Source: Kordiimonas aquimaris (lineage in GTDB: Bacteria; Pseudomonadota; Alphaproteobacteria; Sphingomonadales; Kordiimonadaceae). Taken from it: a DNA stretch of 64,000 nucleotides. A program made the position numbers and the translations under genes. The notes beneath the pieces were generated by a model. It did no database searches. It had not been told where the DNA came from and saw only the letters and a list, made by a program, of their open reading frames with translations. This document shows positions 44,699 through 53,350 of this stretch, in pieces. Numbering within the stretch: position 1 is the stretch's first letter; the number at the start of each line of letters is the position of its first letter. Location: positions 188,501 to 252,500 of the forward strand of contig NZ_JAOBPO010000002.1 of assembly GCF_025574485.1 (NCBI RefSeq). The letters run 5' to 3'.

Positions 44699-45382
44699 AT
44701 GTATTCTAAAAATTTATTAGTCGCAGTTTGTTATGCGACATTCGCGGTTTTATTTTGTCTGCCTGTCAGCGCACAAAATGACAATCAGGCCTGGACCGCG
44801 GTCTTTACCAACGGTGCGATTGATAAAAATGGGAAAGCCCTTTTCTGGTTTGATGGCCATGCCAGGTTTTCGGAAGACGCATCAAGGCTGGGCGTTTCAA
44901 TTATTCGCCCTGGTTTTGGATACAAAGTCAATCAACAGCTATCTTTATGGGCTGGTTATGCGCGTGTGGTTAATCGTGCAGATGGGCGGGCAGATATTAA
45001 GGAAAACCGTATTTGGCAACAGGCTACATATACCATTGCGTCAGGTAATTGGGGGATATTGTCAGGGCGGACACGTTTTGAGTTTCGTTTCCTGAATACA
45101 GGAAGTGAAACGGGGTATCGTTTGCGTCAATTTTTTAGATGGCGAAAGCCGCTTAACGAGCGGTGGACGGCTACCGCCTGGAACGAAACCTTCATTGCGT
45201 TAAATGATACCGATTTTGGTGCACGCGCAGGGCTTGACCAAAATCGCTTTTTCGCAGGCTTAAGGTGGCGTGCCTTTAATAATGTTAGCCTTGAAGGTGG
45301 ATACCTTCTCAATAATATTAATGGGGCAGCTGGTAATCCATCAAACAATAATGTTTCGATCAGCCTGATAGCTCCGTTCTAG
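44699..45382 (+). CDS. DUF2490 outer-membrane beta-barrel protein
   Basis: 227 residues, signal peptide 1-25 (ending PVSAQ). The rest is alternating aromatic/polar strands: WTAVFTNGAIDKNGKALFWFDGHARF, LSLWAGYARVV, FEFRFLN, LRQFFRWRKPL, FFAGLRWRAF and NNVSISLIAPF with a terminal Phe. It matches DUF2490, small outer-membrane proteins of unknown role that are often paired with membrane-lipid or stress genes. The ribosome-binding site is GGGGGCGG. Stands alone between the HxlR gene and rsgA. Confidence 0.82.
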   Translation: MYSKNLLVAVCYATFAVLFCLPVSAQNDNQAWTAVFTNGAIDKNGKALFWFDGHARFSEDASRLGVSIIRPGFGYKVNQQLSLWAGYARVVNRADGRADIKENRIWQQATYTIASGNWGILSGRTRFEFRFLNTGSETGYRLRQFFRWRKPLNERWTATAWNETFIALNDTDFGARAGLDQNRFFAGLRWRAFNNVSLEGGYLLNNINGAAGNPSNNNVSISLIAPF

Positions 45383-45736
45383 AGCGAGAATAAGCTGCGG
45401 TGCCGTACACCCTTGATTTTGATGTGGGTTATGTGCCGTTTAAGTACATAATCATGTAGTCTTGTTTTCACTATACCATCTTGCTACAAGCAAGAACCTG
45501 AGGCTGTGGCCTCTGAGTGTTGGAGATTTTATGTCGGATATTGCGGGACGCCGCTAGCCCCTGATTTGGGTGCTGGCAAGCAGGGAAACGGTGCAGTCAT
45601 AGGCGCAGCGTTCCTGTTGATGTATGCTCACAATATTTTCGGAAACAACTTGCCGTATTCCTATAAGGATTGAAGGCACACTTGCTATGCACTGCATGCA
45701 GGCTGCTTCCGGACAAGAAATGAAAGTCTCTCAGAA
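45383..45736. other. 354-base intergenic region containing repeat copy C
   Basis: No credible gene. It contains the third copy of the DUF917-tail repeat at 45413-45456 and, further on, the rsgA promoter region. Nothing else was recognised. Confidence 0.5.
45413..45456 (+). repeat. dispersed repeat, copy C (degraded end of a DUF917-like gene)
   Basis: Thirty bases after the DUF2490 stop. One frame encodes LDFDVGYVPFKYI and is preceded by AVPYT, parallel to AVAPRAFGFDVDYVPLEDI in the DUF917 protein. Copies B and C share the 16-base run TTGATTTTGATGTGG(A/G) almost exactly. Confidence 0.45.
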
Positions 45737-46864
45737 ATGGCACGTGATTATTCACAGTTTCTAACGTCTTTGAAAAAGAACCAACAAATCAAAACTGATA
45801 CTAATGCACAACCTGCGCCTTCTCTTTCCATCCTCGACAGGCTGGGTTGGAGCACACACTTTAGCACGCAGGTCGCAGAGGGTGTGCTCACCAAAGCGCC
45901 GCCAGAAAACCATACACCTGTGCGCGTCACTGAAGTGCACCGTGCAGGCTTGCGTGTGATGGGTGAGGATATCGAACAGCTTATTCCACCAAACGCTGAC
46001 CTCACCGTGGGTGATTGGCTGCTGCTGAATACTCAGCAGCCAAGCCACAGCCAGCGACTGGAGCGCAAAAGCCTGTTCAAGCGCCGCGCACCAGGCACAG
46101 ACAGGCAAACCCAGCTTATCGCTGCCAATGTGGATACGGTGTTTATTGTGTCTTCCTGCAACAACGATTTTAACGTGGCACGACTGGAGCGCTACATCGC
46201 CCTCGCGGTTGAGGCCGAGGTGGACCCTGTAATCATCCTGACTAAAAGTGACCTTACGGACACGCCTGAGGAGTATGAACGCAAAGCGTGGGCCTTGAGC
46301 GACCATATGCCGAGCCCTGTGCCTGTTTTGGTGCTGGATGCACGCGGCGGCGAGCCGCACGTCAAGCTTGTCGACTGGTGCAAGCCCGGGCAAACGTTGG
46401 CGTTTATGGGCTCGTCGGGTGTGGGTAAGTCCACACTTGTTAACGCGTTGTCGGAAACGGTGGCGGCGGAAACGCAGGCGATCCGCGAAGATGACAGCAA
46501 GGGCCGCCACACCACGACAGCACGTGCGCTGCATATGCTGCCCGCGGGTTACTGCGTGCTGGACACGCCGGGGATGCGTGAACTGCAAATGACCGATGTT
46601 GCGGACGGCATTGCGGGCGTGTTTGCAGACCTTCACGCATTAGCCAGCACATGCAAATTTAATGATTGTGGCCATGAAAGCGAACCGGGGTGTGCTGTGC
46701 TTGCAGCTGTTAAGGCTGGCACGGTGGAGCCTGCGCGCCTGAAACGCTGGAAAAAACTGGTTACCGAAGAACAGTTTAACGCCATGTCGCTCGCCGAACG
46801 CAGGTCAAAAGACAAAGCGTTTGGTAAAATCATCAAAGAAGCCGTTAGCCACAAAAAACGATAA
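45737..46864 (+). CDS. rsgA: ribosome small-subunit-dependent GTPase A
   Basis: 375 residues. The GTPase motifs are circularly permuted (G4-G1-G2-G3), the hallmark of RsgA/YjeQ: G4 TKSD at 169-172, G1 GSSGVGKST at 225-233, G2 TT at about 260, G3 DTPG at 276-279. An N-terminal OB-fold region stands before them (residues 60-125), and the C-terminal zinc site is Cys306, Cys311, His313, Cys319. RsgA checks late 30S assembly and releases RbfA. Length is about 50 residues more than the E. coli protein because of a longer N-terminus. It is a single gene, followed by a long hairpin. Confidence 0.96.
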   Translation: MARDYSQFLTSLKKNQQIKTDTNAQPAPSLSILDRLGWSTHFSTQVAEGVLTKAPPENHTPVRVTEVHRAGLRVMGEDIEQLIPPNADLTVGDWLLLNTQQPSHSQRLERKSLFKRRAPGTDRQTQLIAANVDTVFIVSSCNNDFNVARLERYIALAVEAEVDPVIILTKSDLTDTPEEYERKAWALSDHMPSPVPVLVLDARGGEPHVKLVDWCKPGQTLAFMGSSGVGKSTLVNALSETVAAETQAIREDDSKGRHTTTARALHMLPAGYCVLDTPGMRELQMTDVADGIAGVFADLHALASTCKFNDCGHESEPGCAVLAAVKAGTVEPARLKRWKKLVTEEQFNAMSLAERRSKDKAFGKIIKEAVSHKKR

Positions 46865-46872
46865 TAGTGGAT

Positions 46873-46906
46873 ATGCCCCTGACAACAGTCGTGTTGTTGG
46901 GGGCAT
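46873..46906. terminator. long hairpin between rsgA and the convergent secreted-protein gene
   Basis: A 15-bp stem, ATGCCCCTGACAACA (46873-46887) with TGTTGTTGGGGGCAT (46892-46906), loop GTCG, one G-U pair. No U-run on either side, so termination is inferred from position between convergent genes. Confidence 0.6.
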
Positions 46907-46936
46907 GCTACCCTGTTTGCCTACATAGCCGCGCGG

Positions 46937-47485
46937 CTATTTTGTTTCATGTGCTATGTTATGATGAAGGCGTTTGTATACATTATCATTAAATTGCTTC
47001 CATTCGTCGTCCACGCGTGCCCAGTCTGTAATGCGCATGGTACCGTCGCTGAGGATTTCATAGCGCGTGCGGCCAAGTCGCGTTTCTTCAGTGCCCCAAA
47101 TTGATGTTAGCGCTTGCCCTTCCAACGTAGATGCTATGGGATGAATGGAGCCTTCAATATCTGCCCAAAACGCCTGATAACGATCATCAGTTAGCTGTTT
47201 GTAATAAGCAACGCCGGAAAACGCAGGTGTGGGTGTGCCGTTTGTTATAATATTGATGTTGTACTGAAGATGAACCAGCTTGCCACCAAATGCGGGTGCA
47301 AATTTGATGGTGCTGACGGCGGGCCGCCCAAATGCATCGCCGTTTGATTGCCAATCACCCATGAAGCTTGCAAGGGGTGGATCATCCGTCGCAGTGCTTG
47401 GGAACGCAGCAGTTACCAGCAGCACAGCCGTTAATAAAACTGCGTTCCCATATCGAGTGATGTGTTTCCAAATATTCTGTGTCAT
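46937..47485 (-). CDS. secreted protein, DUF1579-like lipocalin fold (tentative)
   Basis: 182 residues with a signal peptide to about 32 (TAAFPSTATDD). The mature part starts LASFMGDWQSNGDAFGRPAV and runs as a series of beta strands (FGGKLVHLQYNINI, RYQAFWADIEGSIHPIAS, RLGRTRYEILSDGTMRITDW), a pattern seen in small lipocalin-like proteins such as DUF1579 members; a hydrophobic ligand is plausible but not shown. Third gene of a probable operon with the LuxR-VOC regulator and the GST, 23 bases after the GST. Confidence 0.55.
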   Translation of the reverse strand: MTQNIWKHITRYGNAVLLTAVLLVTAAFPSTATDDPPLASFMGDWQSNGDAFGRPAVSTIKFAPAFGGKLVHLQYNINIITNGTPTPAFSGVAYYKQLTDDRYQAFWADIEGSIHPIASTLEGQALTSIWGTEETRLGRTRYEILSDGTMRITDWARVDDEWKQFNDNVYKRLHHNIAHETK

Positions 47486-47508
47486 TACACTATCCCGTAT
47501 TTGTTTAA

Positions 47509-48123
47509 TTATGCCGCATCATTGATTGTAATAGACTTCTTGTATGCGGGTCTTTTCATGCATCTGTCTGCGTAAGCTTTCAGCACTTCACTATCGCCCA
47601 GCATGCCAAATTGCTGCATGAAACACGCTGATGATCCGACCATTACGTCTGCCGCTGAAAAAGTATCTCCCAGGATCCACGGTCCGTTTTTAAGAGCTGC
47701 TTCAAATGCCGCGATCATAAGATCAAATGACCCCCAGCCGTTCTGAACAGTGTTGGGTTCACGGCCAGCGAACTTTTCAGCCATGGCGGGTTCAACAACG
47801 GCGGGTGTATACAGCATCCAGTAGAGATATTGTCCGCGCAAACTGCTGTCAGTGCTGGGTGCAAGTTTGTTTGCTGGATACTTGTCTGCAAGATACAGGC
47901 ATATCGCGGCAGACTCAGATAGCTTTACATCGCCGTCTATGATTGCAGGTACTTTGCCCATCGGGCTCGCAGACAAAAATTCTGTGTCAGGTGTTCTGTC
48001 AGGATCCCGGATATCAATAACAACAGGATCATAATCCAGCGCGGCTTCTTCAAGCATCCAGATAACGCGTTGAGCGCGGGTTTGTGGGCACCAATATAGT
48101 TTAATATTGTTAGAATCAGGCAT
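47509..48123 (-). CDS. glutathione S-transferase family protein
   Basis: 204 residues: NNIKLYWCPQTRAQRVIWMLEEAALDYD at the N-terminal thioredoxin fold with the cis-Pro in GKVPAIIDGD and SESAAICLYLADKYP for glutathione binding, then the helical domain with FSAADVMVGSSACFMQQF. It differs from the GST at 43371 (few shared residues), so this is not a local duplication. It begins 11 bases after the LuxR-VOC regulator gene ends, which makes co-transcription very likely and suggests detoxification under control of that regulator. Confidence 0.92.
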   Translation of the reverse strand: MPDSNNIKLYWCPQTRAQRVIWMLEEAALDYDPVVIDIRDPDRTPDTEFLSASPMGKVPAIIDGDVKLSESAAICLYLADKYPANKLAPSTDSSLRGQYLYWMLYTPAVVEPAMAEKFAGREPNTVQNGWGSFDLMIAAFEAALKNGPWILGDTFSAADVMVGSSACFMQQFGMLGDSEVLKAYADRCMKRPAYKKSITINDAA

Positions 48124-48134
48124 GTTGGGTCACC

Positions 48135-48770
48135 TCAGTCAATGGGTTTATGTTGCGCCATAATGGCAAGGGGGCGGTCATCAACATCGTTGAAAAAGGC
48201 CATCCATTCCTCTGTGCCATCATCGTGTTTGTGCACCATATGCGGTGCATTAGTGAAGATGATACCACGTGTTTCCATCTCGGTTTTAGCGGTTTTGATG
48301 TTGTCTACTTGAAAATAGAGGATCGAATCTGTGGGCAGCTCCCCTTCTGATTGTTTCAGAAATAATCTGACGCCATCGCAGTTGAAAAAGGAGATGTCGC
48401 CAAATGAAAACAGATGTTCAAGCCCGAGCACTTGTTCGTACCACTTCCGTGCCTGATTGATGTCTTTTGTGTGTCTTGAGATTTGCCCGACTTGTTTTAT
48501 TTCGAATTCAGTACTCACATCGTTACCCTCTGTATGTAATGTTGAGTTTGCCGCAACGCCGCTCCAGACACGTAGCTCTGCGCGATTTGACAGGCAGAGT
48601 TTTTGAAGGATGTTGGCGACGTGGTATTTTACCGCGTCAATGCTGATGCCGTGCCTTTCGGCTATTTGACGGTTGGTCATACCGTGTCGCAGGCCTTCAA
48701 TGGTTCGCCATTCAGCGGGCGTTAGAATATCTTCATGCCTTGGGCGGCCACGTTTCTTTTGCTGTGTCAT
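48135..48770 (-). CDS. fused LuxR-type HTH and VOC-domain protein
   Basis: 211 residues with two parts. Residues 12-70 are a LuxR/GerE helix-turn-helix (LTPAEWRTIEGLRHGMTNRQIAERHGISIDAVKYHVANILQKL); residues 90-205 are a glyoxalase/VOC domain (ISRHTKDINQARKWYEQVLGLEHLF at its start, WMAFFNDVDDRPLAIMAQ at its end). No receiver domain, so the VOC part is the likely ligand sensor: a one-component regulator. The first motif has GRPRHEDI, an AT-hook-like start. First gene of the operon with the GST and secreted protein, which are its probable targets. The 206 bases upstream face the propeller gene. Confidence 0.85.
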   Translation of the reverse strand: MTQQKKRGRPRHEDILTPAEWRTIEGLRHGMTNRQIAERHGISIDAVKYHVANILQKLCLSNRAELRVWSGVAANSTLHTEGNDVSTEFEIKQVGQISRHTKDINQARKWYEQVLGLEHLFSFGDISFFNCDGVRLFLKQSEGELPTDSILYFQVDNIKTAKTEMETRGIIFTNAPHMVHKHDDGTEEWMAFFNDVDDRPLAIMAQHKPID

Positions 48771-48976
48771 ATGTATAGCCTACCGAAACAGGTGGGTATT
48801 TTCCCTACTCTACCACAAAGTTTTCTGATTTCTTTTCGACATGAGGTCTGCGTCGTCACACCCCCCTTCATATCTGTGTTATTATATCTGACGTTTAAAC
48901 GACCGATAATTTGACAATCAGGTGTGATAAAACCCTAATGTTTCTTTTGAAGTGTCATGTTCATGGGAGTTAGGTC

Positions 48977-49930
48977 ATGCGGAAATGCAGCATTTTTGTT
49001 GGAATAGGTATGGGGCTTCAGGCTTTGCTTGGCCAAGCGGGAATGGCACAGCAAACGCCGGCGACTGCGCCGAACAATGCAGGCGCTCCGCCAGAGACAG
49101 AAATTTATGTGGCTGATATGCAAATAGGTCCTGGCATGGTTACTGTCAACAACCCAAGGAACATAACGCAGCACAAAGGGTATGATAATCAGCCGTATTT
49201 CCTGCCGAGTGGAGATGCACTTCTTTATACATCTGAAGGTCCCGGTGCGCGCATGGATATTTGGCAGTTGGATCTGAAAACAGGTGTGCGAACACAGCTA
49301 ACCGATACGCCGGACAATAGCGAATACTCCCCGAAGTTAATGCCTGATGGTAGCGGCTTTTCTGTTATCTATGAGCAGGAAAATCGTGGTGGTCAGGAAG
49401 TGCGCCGATATGGATTTGACGATACAAAACAATCCGAGGTGATGCTTGACCTTAGCCCTGTCGGCTATCACGCATGGGGGCACGGCACGAAGTATCTTGC
49501 TACTTTTGCGCTTGGTAACCCGCCTACGCTTCGTCTTGCCAACCGCGAGACAGGCGAGATTAAAATCATGCATGAAAACATTGGGCGTGCGCTATATGCC
49601 CTGCCTGATGGCAGTGGTTATACATTTACCGAGCGGCTTGAAAGCGGCGCGTTTAAAGTGCTGCATCTTGATATTGAAAGCGGCGCGGTTACACCGCTGT
49701 TTGATCTGCCTGGCGGTGTTGGTGGCAACGAACACTATGCGTTGATGGTCAACGAGGATGCGCCACTAGGTATTAGTTTTATTTCTGCCAATGGAAGCAA
49801 GCTGTATATACGCAGTGTATCGCAAGATGCATGGCTAGAGATTGCAGATATGGAATCTCAGGGCATTAACACGATTACACGCCTTGCCGTTAATGCAGCA
49901 GGCGACAAGCTGGCGTTCGTTGTGCGTTAA
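48977..49930 (+). CDS. secreted PD40/TolB-type beta-propeller protein
   Basis: 317 residues with signal peptide 1-24 (QAGMAQ). Repeats of the PD40 kind fill the protein: QPYFLPSGDALLYTSEGPG, YSPKLMPDGSGFSVIYEQE and HYALMVNEDAPLGISFISANGS, about six blades. No enzyme domain is attached, so it probably binds or scaffolds. GGAGTTAGGTC precedes the ATG. Similar propellers begin the two large hydrolases at 27827 and 31094. No operon partners are visible. Confidence 0.75.
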   Translation: MRKCSIFVGIGMGLQALLGQAGMAQQTPATAPNNAGAPPETEIYVADMQIGPGMVTVNNPRNITQHKGYDNQPYFLPSGDALLYTSEGPGARMDIWQLDLKTGVRTQLTDTPDNSEYSPKLMPDGSGFSVIYEQENRGGQEVRRYGFDDTKQSEVMLDLSPVGYHAWGHGTKYLATFALGNPPTLRLANRETGEIKIMHENIGRALYALPDGSGYTFTERLESGAFKVLHLDIESGAVTPLFDLPGGVGGNEHYALMVNEDAPLGISFISANGSKLYIRSVSQDAWLEIADMESQGINTITRLAVNAAGDKLAFVVR

Positions 49931-50058
49931 TTAACTGGCCCTGTAAGGGGCATTAATTCTGCCATAACGCAATGGATGTTTTGTCTTGTTTAAAGGCTTG
50001 GTGAAAATAATCACTGTATGCAACAGTCTGTGACAGTATAATCAGATGGGACCAATAA

Positions 50059-50307
50059 ATGCTCAAAGTTACCTATGAGAAAATTGAAGACATATATGTC
50101 CCAGCAGCACGTCGTCAGGAACGGGATCAGGGCAAGGTAGATGCAGTCATAGAAGATATGCTCAACGAGATTGAACAGAAACCTATTCGGGTTCGCAGAG
50201 GCAAAGGGCGTCTTGTTTTGATAGCAGGTATTCACCGGCTTGAGGCTAGCAAGGCTTTGGGCGAGAAAGAGATAAGCGCTTACATTACCCAAGCACCAAA
50301 ATTTTAA
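50059..50307 (+). CDS. ParB-like nuclease-domain small protein
   Basis: 82 residues: LKVTYEKIEDIYVPAARRQERDQGKVDAVIEDML then IRVRRGKGRLVLIAGIHRLEASKALGEKEISAYI. The GxHRxEA stretch is the nucleotide-binding signature of the ParB/sulfiredoxin fold, here as a stand-alone domain without DNA-binding HTH, so it is not a chromosome-partition ParB. Such short ones occur near phage, plasmid and signalling genes; function unknown. Nothing mobile is next to it. Ribosome-binding site is weak (GGGACC). Confidence 0.75.
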   Translation: MLKVTYEKIEDIYVPAARRQERDQGKVDAVIEDMLNEIEQKPIRVRRGKGRLVLIAGIHRLEASKALGEKEISAYITQAPKF

Positions 50308-50444
50308 GTGGCGATTGATTGCACATAGGCGCTGGCAGAGAGGTATTGCCGCGTTAATGCTCTTGCCCATCTGGTAAAAATGGGGTCATGATGAGATGAA
50401 TGATCGGTGATTTGAGCGCTGATCAATAGTAAAAGGTACATCTC

Positions 50445-50918
50445 ATGACTCCGTCAACAATTACGTTTACTGTCCTTATGTTTGTTGCAGGTATCGGTAT
50501 CCCGGTTATGGCTGCGATGAATGCAGGTCTTGGTGTGCGTATTGCTAGTCCGGTTGGTGCGGTTTTTATCCTCTCCGGTATTGCAGTGATTGTATCAGGC
50601 ACTGCGATGCTTTTCGTTGGGGTGCCAGAGTGGGCAGCTGTGTTTTCTGCACCACCGAAATATTACTTTGGCGGGTTGTTTTTCCTTTTCTATATTCTGT
50701 CTGTGACCGTTGCTGCGCCGCGTATCGGGCTTGGTAATGCGGTGTTTTATGTTTTGCTTGGGCAGCTTGTTGCTGCTGCGGTTATCGATCATTACGGGAT
50801 ATTATCGGCGGCTGTATCAGAGATCACGCCGCGCCGTGTTTTGGGCTTGGTGGTTATGGCCGTGGGTGTGTTTTTAGCACGAAAAGATATGCTGCCCACC
50901 AACATGGGCGCAGGGTGA
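50445..50918 (+). CDS. YdcZ/DUF606-type DMT membrane transporter, half-size
   Basis: 157 residues with five membrane helices (LMFVAGIGIPVMAAMNAGLGVRI, AVFILSGIAVIVSGTAMLFV, YYFGGLFFLFYILSVTVAAPRIG, VFYVLLGQLVAAAVIDHYG, VLGLVVMAVGVFLARKD). The GNAVFYVLLGQLVAAAVIDHYG stretch is the core of the DMT family YdcZ (PF04657), half-size proteins that work as dimers or hetero-pairs. The substrate is unknown. Its stop overlaps an upstream ATG of the next frame, but the next gene truly starts at 50990, so the two may share a transcript with a 70-base gap. Confidence 0.82.
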   Translation: MTPSTITFTVLMFVAGIGIPVMAAMNAGLGVRIASPVGAVFILSGIAVIVSGTAMLFVGVPEWAAVFSAPPKYYFGGLFFLFYILSVTVAAPRIGLGNAVFYVLLGQLVAAAVIDHYGILSAAVSEITPRRVLGLVVMAVGVFLARKDMLPTNMGAG

Positions 50919-50989
50919 AGCTACGCTTTCACCTTGAGTGCACGTGTATCGTTGCGGTAGTATCTCATTGCGTAATCAGGAGTGGGGTC

Positions 50990-52246
50990 ATGATGCAACA
51001 AATGTTTTCTTCCAAATTGGTGTTAATAAGTGCAGCGCTGTGCGCTCTGAATTTCAGCGCTGAGGCACAAGAGTTACCTGATGGTACTGGTAAAGAAACG
51101 GTGACAGGTGTGTGCACCGCTTGCCACACCACACGTAACATTGTTCGCAGCAGTGGCTATAACAAAGACGGGTGGGCGGAATTGACCGCCACTATGGTTG
51201 ATCTGTCAGCTGACCCTGAAACACTGGATGAAATCACCGGTTATCTGGCAATGCATTTTCCACCGAATGATAACCGCGTTTCAACCATCGTTGGCGGTAA
51301 CAGGAGTGTTACGTTCAAGGAATGGACAGTGCCAACACTTGGGCAGCGCTCCCGCGACCCAGTGGAAGCACCAGACGGTTCTATCTGGTGGGCAGGCCAG
51401 TGGGGCAATCTGATTGGCCGCATAGATCCTGGTACAGGCGAAATGACCGAGTACCCGTTGCCACCAAACGCCATGCCGCACAGCGTGACATCGGATGCAG
51501 CTGGCAATATTTGGTACACAGGCAACAAAAACGGCACCATGGGTAAGCTAAACCCTGAAACAGGTGAAATTACTGAATATAAAATGCCAGACCCAAATGC
51601 ACGTGATCCACATACAGCCGTGTTTGACAAGGCTGGCATTCTTTGGTTCACGCTGCAGCAAAGCAACATGATTGGGCGGCTTGACCCTGAAACGGGTGAT
51701 ATTCGTTTGGTGACCATGCCGACACCGCGGTCGCGGCCTTATGGTATTAAGGTTGCTGCTGATGGTTCCTTGTGGGTGGCATGCAATGGCAGCAACTGCC
51801 TTGTGAACGTGAACAATGAGACCATGGAGCTGGCTGAGGTCAAACTGCCCATTCCAGCGACAACGGTCCGGCGGCTTGATATCGACGAAAACGGCGTCAT
51901 CTGGTATGGCAACGCTTCGCAAGGGCGGCTTGGCCGCTATGACCCAAGCAATGGGCATATTATGGAGTGGCCTTCCCCAAGCGGCCCGAAATCTCACCCT
52001 TACGGTATGGTCGTGGCAGGCGGTGCGGTTTGGTATAACGAGTCAGGTGTGCGGCCAGATGCGCTGGTGCGCTTTGATCCAAAAACCGAAACATTCCAAA
52101 GTTGGGCGATGCCGTCAGGCGGCGTGCATGCAGGCATCATTCGCCATATGCGCACAGACAGCGATGGTAACATTCTCGCGCATCAAAGCAGCACTAACCG
52201 TATCATTAAAGTGATGATCAATCCCGTTGACACCGTTGGCGATTAA
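50990..52246 (+). CDS. secreted cytochrome c-like / streptogramin lyase-type propeller fusion
   Basis: 418 residues from ATG 50990 (AGGAG at 50979-50983); the longer frame to 50915 lacks a signal-like start. Signal peptide 1-26. Residues 30-105 form a small c-type cytochrome domain with heme motif CTACH at 42-46. From about 120 a seven-bladed propeller of Vgb (virginiamycin B lyase) type follows, with repeats like GEMTEYPLPPNAMPHSVTSDAAGNIWYTGNKNGTMGKL. The lyase linearises streptogramin antibiotics, but many homologues are uncharacterised; a heme domain in front suggests a redox role here. Confidence 0.85.
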   Translation: MMQQMFSSKLVLISAALCALNFSAEAQELPDGTGKETVTGVCTACHTTRNIVRSSGYNKDGWAELTATMVDLSADPETLDEITGYLAMHFPPNDNRVSTIVGGNRSVTFKEWTVPTLGQRSRDPVEAPDGSIWWAGQWGNLIGRIDPGTGEMTEYPLPPNAMPHSVTSDAAGNIWYTGNKNGTMGKLNPETGEITEYKMPDPNARDPHTAVFDKAGILWFTLQQSNMIGRLDPETGDIRLVTMPTPRSRPYGIKVAADGSLWVACNGSNCLVNVNNETMELAEVKLPIPATTVRRLDIDENGVIWYGNASQGRLGRYDPSNGHIMEWPSPSGPKSHPYGMVVAGGAVWYNESGVRPDALVRFDPKTETFQSWAMPSGGVHAGIIRHMRTDSDGNILAHQSSTNRIIKVMINPVDTVGD

Positions 52247-52327
52247 TGAGTTCTTGTTGGCTGGATTGCGGCCCAAGCATATGCGCCGTAATGACATGTA
52301 ATATATAGATTGCGGGGCGCTGAATTC

Positions 52328-53341
52328 GTGACAGAAAAATTGTTTGATGCCGAGGCAAAAGAAAACGAATTACGCACCCAGTCATACAGCTGGGATACAT
52401 CAACTGCATTATCTGCAGAGGACGGCGACATCCCGATTGTGGATGTGGCGGAGTATTTGCGCACAGGTAGTAGGGATGCCCTGAAGGTTGCTGCTGAGAC
52501 GCTGCGGGGTGCATGTGAAACCGTCGGATTTTACCAGTTAGCTGGCCACGGTGTGGACAGGAAACTGATCAATAATATGTTCGCTGCCGTACGTGCCTTT
52601 CACGCGTTACCACTTGCTACCAAGCAGCAAATTATACTGGACAGGCCAGACTGGCCGCTGCGTGGTATTGGTTATATGCCAGTGGGAGAACGGCGTTTTC
52701 CCCGCCGCGAAAAAGGCAACCTGAATGAAGCTTTTCTGATTAAGAGCGCACAGGGCATCAGCTTTGATGATAATCAGTGGTTGGCGGAAACTGACCTGCC
52801 CGGTTTTCGCGGCGTGGTTGAAGAGTATGCAAACGCGCTAACGACACTTGCACGCAGTATCTTGCCTGTTTATGCAGTTGCACTTGGGCTCGAACCTGAC
52901 TTTTTTGCACCGGGGTTCACCCATCCGTTTTGGCGGTTGCGCATGACACACTATCCGCCGTTTCCAGCGCAGGATGCTGACCAATTTGGTATCGCGCCCC
53001 ACGTAGACACAACCTTTTTCACTCTGCTGTTGCAGGACAGCCCGGGCCTGACGATTTTCAGTGAGAAACGCAAGGCATGGATCAAGGCGCCGGTGATTGA
53101 AGGCGCATTTGTGGTTAATTCAGGTGAACTGTTAAAGCAGTGGTCGAATGATCGTTTTGTCAGCACAAAACATTTTGCCAATACGGATGGCACCGCTTCG
53201 CGCTATTCTATTCCGTTCTTTTTCAACGCCAATGCAGACTATCCTATGGCATGCTTGCCCACGTGCTGCGGGCCGGATAATCCGCCAAAATACCCGACTG
53301 TTTCCTACCAAGACAGTCAAGCGGCAGCACAAGGTGAATAG
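52328..53341 (+). CDS. 2-oxoglutarate/Fe(II) oxygenase, isopenicillin N synthase family
   Basis: 337 residues from GTG 52328; a TTG at 52310 is possible and neither has a clear ribosome-binding site. Domain order is the IPNS/flavonol-synthase one: N-terminal DIPIVDVAEYL with CETVGFYQLAGHGVD, then the double-stranded beta-helix. The iron ligands His225 and Asp227 (APHVDTTFFT) and His282, and the 2-oxoglutarate contact Arg292/Ser294 (RYS), are all present. The substrate is unknown. It is followed after nine bases by the old-yellow-enzyme homologue, likely in one operon, which suggests secondary-metabolite or aromatic compound modification. Confidence 0.92.
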   Translation: MTEKLFDAEAKENELRTQSYSWDTSTALSAEDGDIPIVDVAEYLRTGSRDALKVAAETLRGACETVGFYQLAGHGVDRKLINNMFAAVRAFHALPLATKQQIILDRPDWPLRGIGYMPVGERRFPRREKGNLNEAFLIKSAQGISFDDNQWLAETDLPGFRGVVEEYANALTTLARSILPVYAVALGLEPDFFAPGFTHPFWRLRMTHYPPFPAQDADQFGIAPHVDTTFFTLLLQDSPGLTIFSEKRKAWIKAPVIEGAFVVNSGELLKQWSNDRFVSTKHFANTDGTASRYSIPFFFNANADYPMACLPTCCGPDNPPKYPTVSYQDSQAAAQGE

Positions 53342-53350
53342 GGTGCAACT

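Noticed and set aside
45761-46636. 291-codon minus-strand frame over rsgA
   Set aside because: Antisense shadow of a complete RsgA protein with all motifs; His/Arg-rich composition and no ribosome-binding site.
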